Origin: CAITWD01 sp963842065
Lineage (GTDB): Bacteria; Actinomycetota; Thermoleophilia; Miltoncostaeales; Miltoncostaeaceae
NCBI GenBank assembly: GCA_963842065.1
Contig: CAWJEW010000007.1
Coordinates: 372,001 to 436,000 of the forward strand
Direction: 5' to 3'
DNA: 64,000 nt
Below, piece after piece: positions 9,148 to 19,238 of the stretch. The notes under the pieces are model-generated. The model saw nothing but the letters and a program-made list of their open reading frames with translations. It ran no database searches and was not told the origin of the DNA. Position numbers and translations under genes: made by a program. The first letter of the stretch is position 1; the number at the start of each line of letters is the position of its first letter.

Positions 9148-9166
9148 GCCGGATGCCGTCCGGCAT
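9148..9166. repeat. Alternative hairpins in the GSIII leader
   Basis: GCCGGA-TGCCG-TCCGGC (9148-9164) and the overlapping ATGCC-GTCC-GGCAT (9153-9166) are mutually exclusive stem-loops, about 50 bp before the GSIII start. They could be a leader regulatory element or chance in GC-rich DNA. Confidence 0.25.
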
Positions 9167-9217
9167 TCGAGACGCGTCTTAGCGGTAAGCCATTTCGCCA
9201 GGAGGGACCGCGACCCT

Positions 9218-11353
<2,136 letters not shown>

Positions 11354-11366
11354 GTCCGAAGTACTC

Positions 11367-11403
11367 GGTATCCGGTGCGCCCGCGGCGGACGCACCGGAT
11401 ACC
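11367..11403 (+). terminator. Hairpin between the two glutamine synthetase genes
   Basis: A perfect 13-bp stem (GGTATCCGGTGCG / CGCACCGGATACC) with an 11-base loop follows the GSIII stop. There is no T-run. It may end the GSIII transcript or partly separate the expression of the two genes. Confidence 0.55.
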
Positions 11404-11424
11404 CGCGAGCCAGGAGCAGCTTGA

Positions 11425-12750
11425 GTGACACATGACGACGTGATGCGCGCAGTGCAGGAGCGCGACGTCAAGTTCATACGGCTCTGGTTCACCGATGTGC
11501 TTGGCCGGCTCAAGAGTTTTGCGCTGCCCGTCGAGCAGCTGCCCGAAGCGCTCGCCCACGGCGTGCGCTTCGACGGTGCATCGATCACTGGGTTCAACCC
11601 CGTCGAGGAGTCCGACATGGTCGCTGTCCCCGACCCGGGGACCTTCGCGATCCTGCCCTACCGACCTCAGGAGCAGGCCGTTGCGCGCCTGATCTGTGAC
11701 ATACACACCCTGGGAGGGGCAGCCTACGAAGGCGACCCGCGCTTTGTGCTGCGGCGTGCCATGGACCGGGCGCGCGACATGGGCTTCGACGGTTTTGAGG
11801 TCGCCACCGAGTTGGAGTTCTTCTACTTCCGCGATTCGCAGACGCCCGAGCCCCTCGACCAGGGCGGCTACTTCGACCTGACGACCCTCGACGTCGCCAG
11901 CGACGTGCGCCGGGCCACGGTGCTTGCGCTCGAGCAGATCGGCATCGACGTCGAGTTCTCCCACCACGAGAGCGGTCCGTCCCAGCACGAGATCGACATG
12001 CGCCAGACCGACGCGTTGCGGATGGCCGACAACGTGATGACCTACCGGACGATCGTCAAGGAGATCGCCCATCAGCACGGCTGGTACGCCACGTTCATGC
12101 CCAAGCCGCTCATGGACGCCAACGGCAGTGGGATGCATACGCACGTCGCGCTGATCGCAGGCGGGCAGAACGCGTTTTTCGATCCCGATGAGCCGAGCCA
12201 GCTGTCGGCGGTGGGGCGCGGCTTCGTGGCGGGCATTCTGCGCCACGCCCGCGAGCTGTGCTTCGTGTTCGCGCAGTGGGTCAACTCCTACAAGCGCCTC
12301 GTCCCGGGGTTCGAAGCCCCGGTATACGTGGCCTGGAGCGAGCGCAACCGGTCCGCGGTGGTGCGCGTACCGCAGCAGGGCGCCGTCCCAGACAACACCG
12401 CCGGCCGGCCCGAGCTGCGCGGCCCCGACCCCGCCTGCAACCCCTATCTGACCTTCGCGGCGATCCTGCATGCGGGCCTGGAGGGCATCGCCCGCGGCTA
12501 CGAGTTGCCCGACGCGATGGAGATGAACCTCTACCATCTCTCCCACGCGGAGCGACTGCGCGCGGGGGTCGAGCAGCTGCCCTCGACGCTCGGCGACGCC
12601 GTCGAGATCGCGGCGGCGTCCGAGCTGCTGCTGACCGCGTTCGGCGAGCACATCTACAGCCGTCTTATCGAGATCAAGCGCGCCGAATGGGACGAGTACC
12701 GCGCGCAGGTGACCCCGTACGAGTTGGAGCGGTATCTGCCGCTGCTCTAG
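11425..12750 (+). CDS. glnA: Glutamine synthetase type I-like protein
   Basis: The 441-residue protein has the GSI beta-grasp start FIRLWFTDVLGRLKSFALP and latch FDGASITGF. It also has the catalytic-domain blocks ATELEFFYF (metal glutamates), HHESGPSQHEID, NGSGMHTHVAL, RLVPGFEAPVYVAWSERNRSA and RGPDPACNPYLTFAA. NLYHLS sits where adenylylated GSI has NLYDLP. A tyrosine is present but the context differs, so adenylylation control is doubtful. The GTG at 11425 follows CAGGAG. Some actinobacterial GSI paralogues are gamma-glutamylpolyamine synthetases, so the true substrate may be an amine rather than ammonia. Its place 72 bp after GSIII suggests a shared nitrogen role. Confidence 0.9.
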   Translation: MTHDDVMRAVQERDVKFIRLWFTDVLGRLKSFALPVEQLPEALAHGVRFDGASITGFNPVEESDMVAVPDPGTFAILPYRPQEQAVARLICDIHTLGGAAYEGDPRFVLRRAMDRARDMGFDGFEVATELEFFYFRDSQTPEPLDQGGYFDLTTLDVASDVRRATVLALEQIGIDVEFSHHESGPSQHEIDMRQTDALRMADNVMTYRTIVKEIAHQHGWYATFMPKPLMDANGSGMHTHVALIAGGQNAFFDPDEPSQLSAVGRGFVAGILRHARELCFVFAQWVNSYKRLVPGFEAPVYVAWSERNRSAVVRVPQQGAVPDNTAGRPELRGPDPACNPYLTFAAILHAGLEGIARGYELPDAMEMNLYHLSHAERLRAGVEQLPSTLGDAVEIAAASELLLTAFGEHIYSRLIEIKRAEWDEYRAQVTPYELERYLPLL

Positions 12751-12859
12751 GGGGTGACCCGATCCCGAACCGTTGTCGGCGCGTCGCAGGTCCGCCATCA
12801 TGTCCGGGATGGCCTGTGGGTCTGCCCCGAGGCCACGGCATGTTGCTTCGGAGGTGAAC

Positions 12860-13567
12860 ATGGCCCGTTTCGTGCGGCTCGCCCTCGGTGTTGGTGCGAT
12901 CAGCGCAAGCCTCGTGGCGGTGGCGTCGGCCACGAGCGTGCACTACCTGAAGACCACGACGTTCGCCGGATATGAGTTCAGCTCGACGAAGGTCGCCTCC
13001 GCCAGCGCGCGGTTCACGATCCCGACGATCAGCTGCTCGCCAACGAACAGCGGGGTGGGTCCCGGTGCGTTTGTGATCACGACCAAACGCGTCGGCAGGA
13101 GCACGGTCAGCTACATCAACGGTGCAGGGTTGATCGTGTCATGCGAGAATAATCTCGCGACCTACCAACTCGCCACCGCCGTCGCCGGCAACGAGAGAAA
13201 CGCGGCCATCGTCGAGCCGGGGGACGTGATTTTCGTCCAGGTCCACGTCAGCAGCCGGGCGACCAGCGTCGCTATCAAAGATCTGACGGCGAACCAGAGC
13301 GAAACCCAGTCCGGTGCGGGCGCGAAGCCGAGCTACGTCTCGATCGGCACGGCGGGCATCGAGCAGGCCGGCGTCCAATTCGGCGTCGACAACTTCTCGA
13401 CGGTGAGGTTCACCAACGTGGTGATCAACGGACGCACGCTCGCCTGGTGGAAGCCGTTCGCCGTCGAGCGGTACCGCGTGGAATCCCACAAGCAGGTCAT
13501 CCAGATCCGCCCCTCCGCGATCGCTCGCGGTGGCGAGTCGTTCACGCTGAGTTTCATCCACGACTGA
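12860..13567 (+). CDS. Secreted protein with peptidase G1-like fold, probably non-catalytic (copy 1)
   Basis: The 235-residue product has a signal peptide (VRLALGVGAISASLVAVASA) and so is exported. The mature part resembles the eqolisin (peptidase G1) beta-sandwich. FAGYEF and SASARFTIPT match the family's N-terminal strands, GDVIFVQVHVSS matches the GD-I-V strand, and FSTVRFTNVVINGR matches the late SVTFTN block. The places where the catalytic Gln and Glu should be read AGLIVSC and SYVSIG, so neither residue is evident. It starts at ATG 12860 with GGAGGTG. It is a tandem paralogue of the next gene. The fold call is from pattern memory and is moderate; the exported nature is firm. Confidence 0.7.
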   Translation: MARFVRLALGVGAISASLVAVASATSVHYLKTTTFAGYEFSSTKVASASARFTIPTISCSPTNSGVGPGAFVITTKRVGRSTVSYINGAGLIVSCENNLATYQLATAVAGNERNAAIVEPGDVIFVQVHVSSRATSVAIKDLTANQSETQSGAGAKPSYVSIGTAGIEQAGVQFGVDNFSTVRFTNVVINGRTLAWWKPFAVERYRVESHKQVIQIRPSAIARGGESFTLSFIHD

Positions 13568-13571
13568 GCGG

Positions 13572-13610
13572 GCATCTCCGGCGCGCCCGCCGGGGGCGCG
13601 CCGGAGATGC
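13572..13610 (+). terminator. Very strong hairpin after secreted-protein gene
   Basis: A perfect 17-bp stem begins four bases after the stop codon: GCATCTCCGGCGCGCCC pairs with GGGCGCGCCGGAGATGC around a GCCGG loop. No T-run follows. Its position suggests termination or 3'-end protection of the mRNA. Confidence 0.75.
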
Positions 13611-13814
13611 GATGACGGTGCGCGGGTGCGCCGAGTCGCAGAGGCCGCGCGCGCAGAACGCAGCGATGGGGCCGGGAGGGCGACGGGCGCCTCCCGGGAC
13701 TGCACGCGTGCGCGGAGGTTGCGCGACGCCGCGGCCCGCGCCATGATCGCTGCGTTTGCGCGCGTGCCCGCGTGGCGGCCACGGAACCGGCAACCCGGCG
13801 TGGGGGGAGACAGG

Positions 13815-14498
13815 ATGGCTCGCGGAACCCGGCGTGGTTTGATCGCCGGTGGGGTCCTGGTCAGTGCCGCCGCCGCTTCCATCGCCACCGGGACCGTGTA
13901 TCAGAAGAGCCCCAACTTCGCGGGCTATGACTTTAACTCGTCGACGGTCACCAGCGCCAGCGCCCGCTTTTCGATCCCGACCGAGACATGCGCAGGTACC
14001 AGGAGCGGCGTGGGCCCGGGTGTCTTCATCGTGACGACGAAGAATCAGCTCACCGGCGCCGGGCTCATCGTGGCGTGCACGCCCTCGGAGACGTATCAAG
14101 TCGCGACGGTCGTCAACGGACTCGAGCAGAATTCTATCTCCGTCAGGCCGAAGGACGTCGTGTTCGTTCAGGTGCACATTTCGTCCAAGGGCTCGAGTGT
14201 CACGATCCACGACCTGACCATCCACAGGAGCAGCACGCAGGCGGGCAAGGGTGCTCGCTCGCGCTATGTGTCTATCGGCATGGCGGCAGTCCTGTTTGCC
14301 GACGTCCGGGTCGGCGTCGACAAGTTCACGCCGGTGACGTTCACCAACGTCGTGGTGCAGGGCACGGCCCTGAGCCGCTGGAAGCCCTATGCGGTCGAGC
14401 GGTACCGCGGTCCCGCGTCGCACCCGATTGTCGAGATCCGTCCCGGCAGGCTGTCGCCCGACGGCGAATCGTTCACGCTGAGCTACGTGCACAGCTGA
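13815..14498 (+). CDS. Secreted protein with peptidase G1-like fold, probably non-catalytic (copy 2)
   Basis: This is a 227-residue paralogue of the preceding gene. It has an N-terminal arginine-rich hydrophobic signal (RRGLIAGGVLVSAAAASIATG) that could be Sec- or Tat-like. Shared blocks are NFAGYDF, SASARFSIPT, GVGPGVFIVTTK, LTGAGLIVAC, VVFVQVHISS, SRYVSIG, VTFTNVVVQG, KPYAVERYR and GESFTLSYVHS. As in copy 1, the expected catalytic Gln and Glu of G1 peptidases are not seen. The start is ATG 13815 behind a G-rich ribosome binding site; the open frame upstream to 13626 does not look coding. The role is unknown, perhaps surface binding or structural. Confidence 0.7.
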   Translation: MARGTRRGLIAGGVLVSAAAASIATGTVYQKSPNFAGYDFNSSTVTSASARFSIPTETCAGTRSGVGPGVFIVTTKNQLTGAGLIVACTPSETYQVATVVNGLEQNSISVRPKDVVFVQVHISSKGSSVTIHDLTIHRSSTQAGKGARSRYVSIGMAAVLFADVRVGVDKFTPVTFTNVVVQGTALSRWKPYAVERYRGPASHPIVEIRPGRLSPDGESFTLSYVHS

Positions 14499-14515
14499 GC
14501 CGCGCCCGCCGGGCA

Positions 14516-14944
14516 TCAGTGCTCGATGTCGATCGGGCGCCACTCGTCGGAGGTCGCGAGCTCGCGCAGCCATGACGGCGCATCGATGCTGGTGCGGGTC
14601 GTTCGGTCCAGGCAGACGTGGATCAGCTCGCCATCGGCGACGAGCTCACCGTGGCGGATGAACCAGTGCCGGCTGCGGAACGACGAGCTGCCGACGGCCG
14701 CGAGCCAGGTGGTGAGCTCGATCTCGTCGTCGAGCAGGATCCGCTTGCGGAACTGGGCGTGCGCGTCTACCACCGGGATGCCCGGGCCGTCGGCGAGCAG
14801 GTCGGTGAAGGGGTGCCCGGCGTTCCAGAGCCACTCGCTGAGCCCGCGGTCCATCCACCGGAACAGCGCTGTGAAGTGGATCTGGGCGACATCCACCTCG
14901 GACATGACGATGCGGAACCGGTGACTGTGGATGTACGGGCGCAT
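14516..14944 (-). CDS. Acyl-CoA thioesterase (hotdog fold, 4HBT-like)
   Basis: The 142-residue protein looks like a single hotdog domain of the 4-hydroxybenzoyl-CoA thioesterase type. It opens with HSHRFRIVMSEVDVAQIHFTALFRWMDRGLSEWL, the usual strand plus long helix with a D-x-x-x-I/M-H-F pattern carrying the catalytic acid region. It continues with strands such as HAQFRKRILLDDEIELTTWL and SSSFRSRHWFIRHGELVADGELIHVCLD. It would hydrolyse acyl-CoA thioesters in the cytosol; the chain is unknown. The start at ATG 14944 lacks a strong ribosome binding site, and GTG 14980 is an alternative. It is convergent with copy 2 of the secreted pair and divergent from the glycosyltransferases. Confidence 0.8.
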   Translation of the reverse strand: MRPYIHSHRFRIVMSEVDVAQIHFTALFRWMDRGLSEWLWNAGHPFTDLLADGPGIPVVDAHAQFRKRILLDDEIELTTWLAAVGSSSFRSRHWFIRHGELVADGELIHVCLDRTTRTSIDAPSWLRELATSDEWRPIDIEH

Positions 14945-15032
14945 CGTGAGGCCAGAGCCTAGCGGGGTCGCTACCCGCACGGCCGCGCCAACGACCGGGA
15001 TCCATCCGGGCGTCCAGTAGGGTAGGTGGCCG

Positions 15033-16124
15033 ATGCCGCCCATGGTGCTGCTCGATGCGACGCCGCTTCGCGGCACGGGTTGTGACCGCGAGGACACGAC
15101 GGATATCCGCGCGCTGATCGGCGAGTTCCGACGTGATCCGGACCCGGTGCGGCCCCAGCTGTTGCTCGCCCCCGAATCCCCGCCTCCGTCCGGCTTCGTC
15201 GAGTGTCGGGTGCCGCGCCGACCCGGCCCGGTCGCGCGCGCGGCGGGCCGCGGGCGCGACGAGGGCGTCGTTCCCGAAGCGGCCGTCGCCGACCTGGTCC
15301 GTTTGACCTCTTCGGAGACGATCTGGTCACCACGGCAGATCAGTAGCTGCCACGACCCGATCCGGTTGCGGTTCCCCGCGATTGCATTCGGCGTGGGCAG
15401 CGGCGCGGCGCAGCGCAGGTACAACCGGTTCCTCAGGCGGCTACTGTGGGCGCGTCTGGTGATCGTCCCGACGCGGTGCGTAGCGCGCGATCTCATCGAG
15501 CTGCTGGCGATCCCCGAAACGCGCATCCGGGTGATCCCATTCGGCGCGCCGGCGCACATGGATCCCGGCCCGCCCGCCGACGGTCCTCCGACGATTCTCG
15601 TGGTCGCCAATCGGGAGCCGCAAACCAATGCGGCACTCGCCGTGCGGGCGCTGGCGCTCATGGACCCGCGTCACGGGGCGCGGCTCATGATTGTCGGCGT
15701 GGACGACCGGCGGCGGCGGGACCGGCTCGTGCGGCTCGCGGCATCACTGGATGTCGCCGACCGGGCGCACGTGTGCGCATCGCCGGATACCGCCCGGCTG
15801 GCTGAGCTGCGACGCACCGCGACGGTGGCGCTCGTGCCATCCCGTGCCGAGGGTGTCAGCGTGCCGACGCTCGCGGCGATGGCGGCAGGGCTTCCCGTCC
15901 TGGCCAGCGACATTCCCGAGCTCGCCGAGCAATTGGGAGCGGCGGGTCTGCGGATACGACGGTTCGCCCCGGCCCCCTGGGCCGCGGCGCTGGACGCGGT
16001 GCTCGAGGATGCGGCGTTCCGGACGGGGCTCGCCGAGCGTTCCCATGCGCGAGCACGTTCGCTCTCCTGGCACGAGAGTGTGCGCCAGACGCGTGATTGC
16101 TACGTGGGGGCCATCGATGGCTGA
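15033..16124 (+). CDS. Glycosyltransferase family 4-like protein
   Basis: The 363-residue protein has the GT-B C-terminal half of GT4 enzymes: TILVVANREPQTNAALAVRAL, then the donor-site block SRAEGVSVPTLAAMAAGLPVLAS. The conserved E-x7-E pair is altered: the first Glu is present but the second position is Ala (TLAAM), so activity is uncertain. The N-terminal half is poorly conserved. It opens the polysaccharide cluster and overlaps the next glycosyltransferase by eight bases, so the two are coupled. The start ATG 15033 has GGTAGGTGG upstream; ATG 15042 is an alternative. Confidence 0.8.
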   Translation: MPPMVLLDATPLRGTGCDREDTTDIRALIGEFRRDPDPVRPQLLLAPESPPPSGFVECRVPRRPGPVARAAGRGRDEGVVPEAAVADLVRLTSSETIWSPRQISSCHDPIRLRFPAIAFGVGSGAAQRRYNRFLRRLLWARLVIVPTRCVARDLIELLAIPETRIRVIPFGAPAHMDPGPPADGPPTILVVANREPQTNAALAVRALALMDPRHGARLMIVGVDDRRRRDRLVRLAASLDVADRAHVCASPDTARLAELRRTATVALVPSRAEGVSVPTLAAMAAGLPVLASDIPELAEQLGAAGLRIRRFAPAPWAAALDAVLEDAAFRTGLAERSHARARSLSWHESVRQTRDCYVGAIDG

Positions 16125-17214
16125 CCCTGGCCCGAGCGTGGCTGGCCGGCGCGTCGCCGTCGATTGGCACCGTGTCGGGCGCCCGAGGCACGACGAGACC
16201 GATGTCGGGCGGTATCAGCAGGGGCTGACCGCGGCGCTCGCCGCGCAGGCCGGCCCAGGTGACGACGTCTGGGCGTTGGTCGCATGGCCGGCGGCCGTCG
16301 ACGCGATCGGCCCGGGTGTCGGGCACGCCGGCGTCGGGCACCGGGAGACCGGGCGCCGGGCGCGCGACGTCCGGCAGATGCTCGCGACCCTGCATCCGGA
16401 TCTGGCGGTCTTCGCTCAGATTGCTCCGACACCGGTCCCGGTGCCGTTCGCGCTCGTGATGCACGATGCGCTCTTTGCCACCCATCGGGAGTGGCTCGGG
16501 GGCGACGAGCGCGCACGCACCGTTGCGCGGACCGTCCGGGCAGTGACCCAAGCGCGCCTGAGCGTTGCGGTCTCCGAGGTGGCGCGGATCGACGTGCTCT
16601 CGATCCTGGATCTGCCGCCCGAGCGCGTGGTCGTCGTTCCGCCCGCGCCATCGTCGGCGTATATGCCCGCGCCGGAAGCCGCCGCCCGTATCGCGGCGCG
16701 CTACGGGATCCGGAGATATTGCGTGGCGATTGGGGAGACCGGTCCGCGGGGGAACCTCGCGCACCTCGCCGAGGCCGTCGGGCGCCTGGGTGAGCGCGAC
16801 CTGACGGTCGTCTCGCCACAGCGTCCGCCCCGCGGTCGCCAAGAGATCCCCGGGATCCGGTTCCTCGGACCGCTAGGCGACGCCGATCGGGCGGATCTGC
16901 TCGCCGCCGCGGCGGTCGCCGCCGCGGTCTCCTTGTACGACGGCTGCGGCCTCGGCGCGCTCGAGGCGATGGCGTGCGGGACGCCGCTGGTCGTCAGCGA
17001 TCGCGGCGCGTTTGGCGAGGTCACCGGCGCCGCGGCGATCGTCGTGCCCCCGACGGTCAACGCCATTGCCCAGGGGTTGCGGGCTGCCCTGGAGCCCGCG
17101 GTCGCCGACAGTCTGCGCGCCGCAGGCCCGCGACGGGCGGCGACCTACACGACCGCGCGCTCGGGCAATGCCGCTTGGAGCGCGTTTCGGGGGGTGCTGG
17201 GGCCGGGCCGGTGA
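16117..17214 (+). CDS. Glycosyltransferase family 4-like protein
   Basis: The protein has 365 residues with a GT4-like N-terminus (RRVAVDWHRVG then DVGRYQQGLTAAL) and a C-terminal donor block, YDGCGLGALEAMACGTPLVVSD. The first acid of the E-x7-E motif is Asp, a mild change. The mid-region VAVSEVARIDVLSILDLPPERVVVVPPAPS matches the linker that precedes the second Rossmann fold. The ATG 16117 overlaps the previous stop. It presumably transfers a sugar during surface-polysaccharide assembly; donor and acceptor are not predictable. Convergent with rmlC. Confidence 0.82.
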   Translation: MADPGPSVAGRRVAVDWHRVGRPRHDETDVGRYQQGLTAALAAQAGPGDDVWALVAWPAAVDAIGPGVGHAGVGHRETGRRARDVRQMLATLHPDLAVFAQIAPTPVPVPFALVMHDALFATHREWLGGDERARTVARTVRAVTQARLSVAVSEVARIDVLSILDLPPERVVVVPPAPSSAYMPAPEAAARIAARYGIRRYCVAIGETGPRGNLAHLAEAVGRLGERDLTVVSPQRPPRGRQEIPGIRFLGPLGDADRADLLAAAAVAAAVSLYDGCGLGALEAMACGTPLVVSDRGAFGEVTGAAAIVVPPTVNAIAQGLRAALEPAVADSLRAAGPRRAATYTTARSGNAAWSAFRGVLGPGR

Positions 17215-17234
17215 CGCGATGCGGTCACGGCCCC
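17201..17234. terminator. Imperfect hairpin between convergent genes
   Basis: GCCG(G)TGAC and GTCACGGC can pair with one bulged base around the overlapping ends of the glycosyltransferase and rmlC. It could serve as a weak bidirectional terminator. Confidence 0.3.
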
Positions 17235-17794
17235 TCCGGAGAGCCGTAGACGAACGGCAGATCGTCGGCGACCTCCGCGAGCCGTGGTGCGGCCTGATCG
17301 CGGGCGGACACGGTCACCTCCATGTCCGGCCACGGCGCCTTGACGTCGGGATCGTCCCAGGCGATGCCGGCCTCGGTCGCCGGATCGAAGTACGCCGAGC
17401 ACCGGTAGATCACGTCAGCCTCCTCGCTGAGCACCACGAACCCGTGGGCGAGCCCGATCGGGACGTAGAGCATGCGGGCGGTCTCGTCGTCGAGCCGGAC
17501 GGCGACCGAACGGCCGTACGTCGGCGAGCCGCGTCGCAGGTCGACGATTACGTCGAGGATGGACCCTCGGGCGCAGCGCACGAGCTTCGCTTGGCCGGGG
17601 CGCGTCTGGAAGTGCAGGCCGCGCAGCACGCCGCGCGTGGAGCGTGAGTGGTTGTCCTGCGCCCATTCGTGGGTGATCCCGAGATCTCGGAACCAGTCGG
17701 CGCGCGAGGTCTCGACAAAAAAACCGCGGCCGTCGCGGTAGACGTCGGGCTCGATGATGAACGCGCCGGGGATCTCGGTGTCAATCACGCGCAT
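17225..17794 (-). CDS. rmlC: dTDP-4-dehydrorhamnose 3,5-epimerase
   Basis: RmlC epimerises C3 and C5 of dTDP-4-keto-6-deoxyglucose on the way to dTDP-L-rhamnose. The 189-residue protein has the cupin with the full family signature. DGRGFFVET carries substrate-binding residues, QDNHSRSTRGVLRGLHFQ includes the catalytic His, and LYVPIGLAHGFVVLSEEADVIYRCSAYF includes the conserved Tyr region. IAWDDPDVKAPWP near the end is also typical. No rmlA, rmlB or rmlD is in the window. It may be cotranscribed with the upstream glycosyltransferase, 15 bp away on the same strand. Confidence 0.95.
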   Translation of the reverse strand: MRVIDTEIPGAFIIEPDVYRDGRGFFVETSRADWFRDLGITHEWAQDNHSRSTRGVLRGLHFQTRPGQAKLVRCARGSILDVIVDLRRGSPTYGRSVAVRLDDETARMLYVPIGLAHGFVVLSEEADVIYRCSAYFDPATEAGIAWDDPDVKAPWPDMEVTVSARDQAAPRLAEVADDLPFVYGSPEGP

Positions 17795-17809
17795 CGGACC
17801 TTGATGTGG

Positions 17810-18910
17810 TCAGTGGTGGGCGACGGCTTCGTGGTAGACGGCGACCGTGAGCTGTGCGCAGCGATCCCACGTGAACTGACGGGCGCGCTCCACGCCGCGG
17901 CGGCGCAGATCCGCTGCGGTGTCCTTGGAGAGCACCACGCGCTCGATGCCATCGGCGATGTCGTCCGCGTCGGTCGCGTCGACGAGGATCCCGGCATCGC
18001 CGACGACCTCCGGAATGGAGCTGCGGTTCGAGGCGACGACTGGTGCCCCGCATGCCATCGCCTCGAGGGGCGGAAGGCCGAAGCCTTCGTAGAGTGAGGG
18101 GAACACCAGGCACGCGGTCGCCGAGTAGAGCGCGACCAGATCGTCGTCGGTGACGAAGCCCGGCCGGATCACGCTCGAACCAAGGTGTTCGAGCTCGCGT
18201 TCGAGCTCGCGATCGGTTACGCGGTCCATGCCGACGACGACCAGCACGCATTCCGGCGCCCGCCGCCGGACCAGCGCGAACGCCCGCAGCAGCGTCGCGA
18301 GGTTTTTGCGCGGCTCCGGGGTGCCGACCCACAGCAGGAAGGGGGCGGGCGGGATGCCGAAGCGGTGCGCCAGCTGCATTGGCTCGGACTCGATGGGCTG
18401 AAACCGGCGGTCCACGCCGAGCGGCACGGCGGCGATGCGATCCGGGGAAATCCCGACCAAGTCGACGAGCTCGCTGCGCGTGTACTCGGACGCGACGACG
18501 ATGCGCTGCGCACGCTTCGCCGCCCGGGACACGAGCAGGCGCTGCTGGGCCGCCCCGGAGCGGGAGAACAACTCAGGCGATCGCCAGGCGAGCACGTCGT
18601 GGACCGTCGCCACGAGCGGAAGCGCGGTGCGCACGGGCAGCATCGGCCCGGGGCAGTGCAGGAGGTCGACGTCGCGGTGGGCCGCGGCGCGATCGAGCAT
18701 TGCCGGGTAGTAGGCGAGCCTCCGTCCGGCGCGTCGCGTCACGCGGGGGAAGCGCGCGGGTCCGGGCGCGCCGTGGTCGATGAAGCGCTCGAGGTGGACA
18801 CCGGGCGTCCGGCCGAGTGCGGCCGAGAGGTCCTTCGTGTACCGGCTGATCCCGGCCGAGCTCGCACCGGACGGGGTCATGTCGAACCCGACGCGCAGGA
18901 GTCGATTCAT
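17810..18910 (-). CDS. Glycosyltransferase family 4 protein
   Basis: The 366-residue protein is a canonical GT4 enzyme. It has the N-terminal RVGFDMTPSGASSAGISRYTKDL, the ATVHDVLAWRSPELFS block, the hinge PFLLWVGTPEPRKNLATLL, and the donor site FPSLYEGFGLPPLEAMACGAPVVAS with an intact E-x7-E pair. This N-terminal type often occurs in mannosyl- or rhamnosyltransferases. ATG 18910 is preferred over an upstream extension to 18967, because the family N-terminus begins there. It is followed 15 bp later by rmlC, which makes a rhamnosyl donor plausible. It is divergent from the methyltransferase. Confidence 0.9.
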   Translation of the reverse strand: MNRLLRVGFDMTPSGASSAGISRYTKDLSAALGRTPGVHLERFIDHGAPGPARFPRVTRRAGRRLAYYPAMLDRAAAHRDVDLLHCPGPMLPVRTALPLVATVHDVLAWRSPELFSRSGAAQQRLLVSRAAKRAQRIVVASEYTRSELVDLVGISPDRIAAVPLGVDRRFQPIESEPMQLAHRFGIPPAPFLLWVGTPEPRKNLATLLRAFALVRRRAPECVLVVVGMDRVTDRELERELEHLGSSVIRPGFVTDDDLVALYSATACLVFPSLYEGFGLPPLEAMACGAPVVASNRSSIPEVVGDAGILVDATDADDIADGIERVVLSKDTAADLRRRGVERARQFTWDRCAQLTVAVYHEAVAHH

Positions 18911-19238
18911 CGAGTGCCGCCCCAGCACGCGCCGGATGCAGCGACAACGCCGGTGCAGGCGCCACACACATCACGGTCGACCTGCAGGGAGCGGTGGGGT
19001 CTCACGGCGAGTTGTGCCTGGTCATGGTTCATGGATGGCGGCAAGCGTGGCCTGCGCACGCCGGCCACCCCGCAGACATTAGCGAGCGCCGGGCACTGCG
19101 GTCGTGGTGAGGTAGCATTTCGGCCTGTTAAACACGCCCGTGGCGCCACCGCTCCCCATCGGCACGCGTCGGAGTGCCGCGCGAAGGGGGCTGAGGATCC
19201 CGGCGAGGCTGCGCACGGCGCGCGGGAAGGCGGTCAGG
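18911..19238. other. Divergent intergenic region
   Basis: This stretch separates the minus-strand glycosyltransferase and the plus-strand methyltransferase. The last 100 bp (from GTG 19140) are open in the methyltransferase frame and might be coding. No firm promoter, operator or RNA gene was seen. Confidence 0.3.

Larger units (their letters stand above)
8814..9217. other. Regulatory intergenic region between PucR gene and GSIII
   Basis: About 400 bp separate the divergent PucR-type gene and the type III glutamine synthetase. It holds at least two inverted repeats (listed separately) and the ribosome binding site AGGAGG at 9200-9205. A TTTGTGAC stretch near 8917 resembles TTGTGAC upstream of nuoA and could be a -35-like element. 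No coding sequence or RNA gene was recognised. Confidence 0.5.

Noticed and set aside
12304..12322. Hairpin CCGGGG-TTCGAAG-CCCCGG resembling a tRNA T-arm
   Set aside because: It lies inside the GSI-like gene, encoding the conserved LVPGFEAP block, and no acceptor, D or anticodon arm is present around it.
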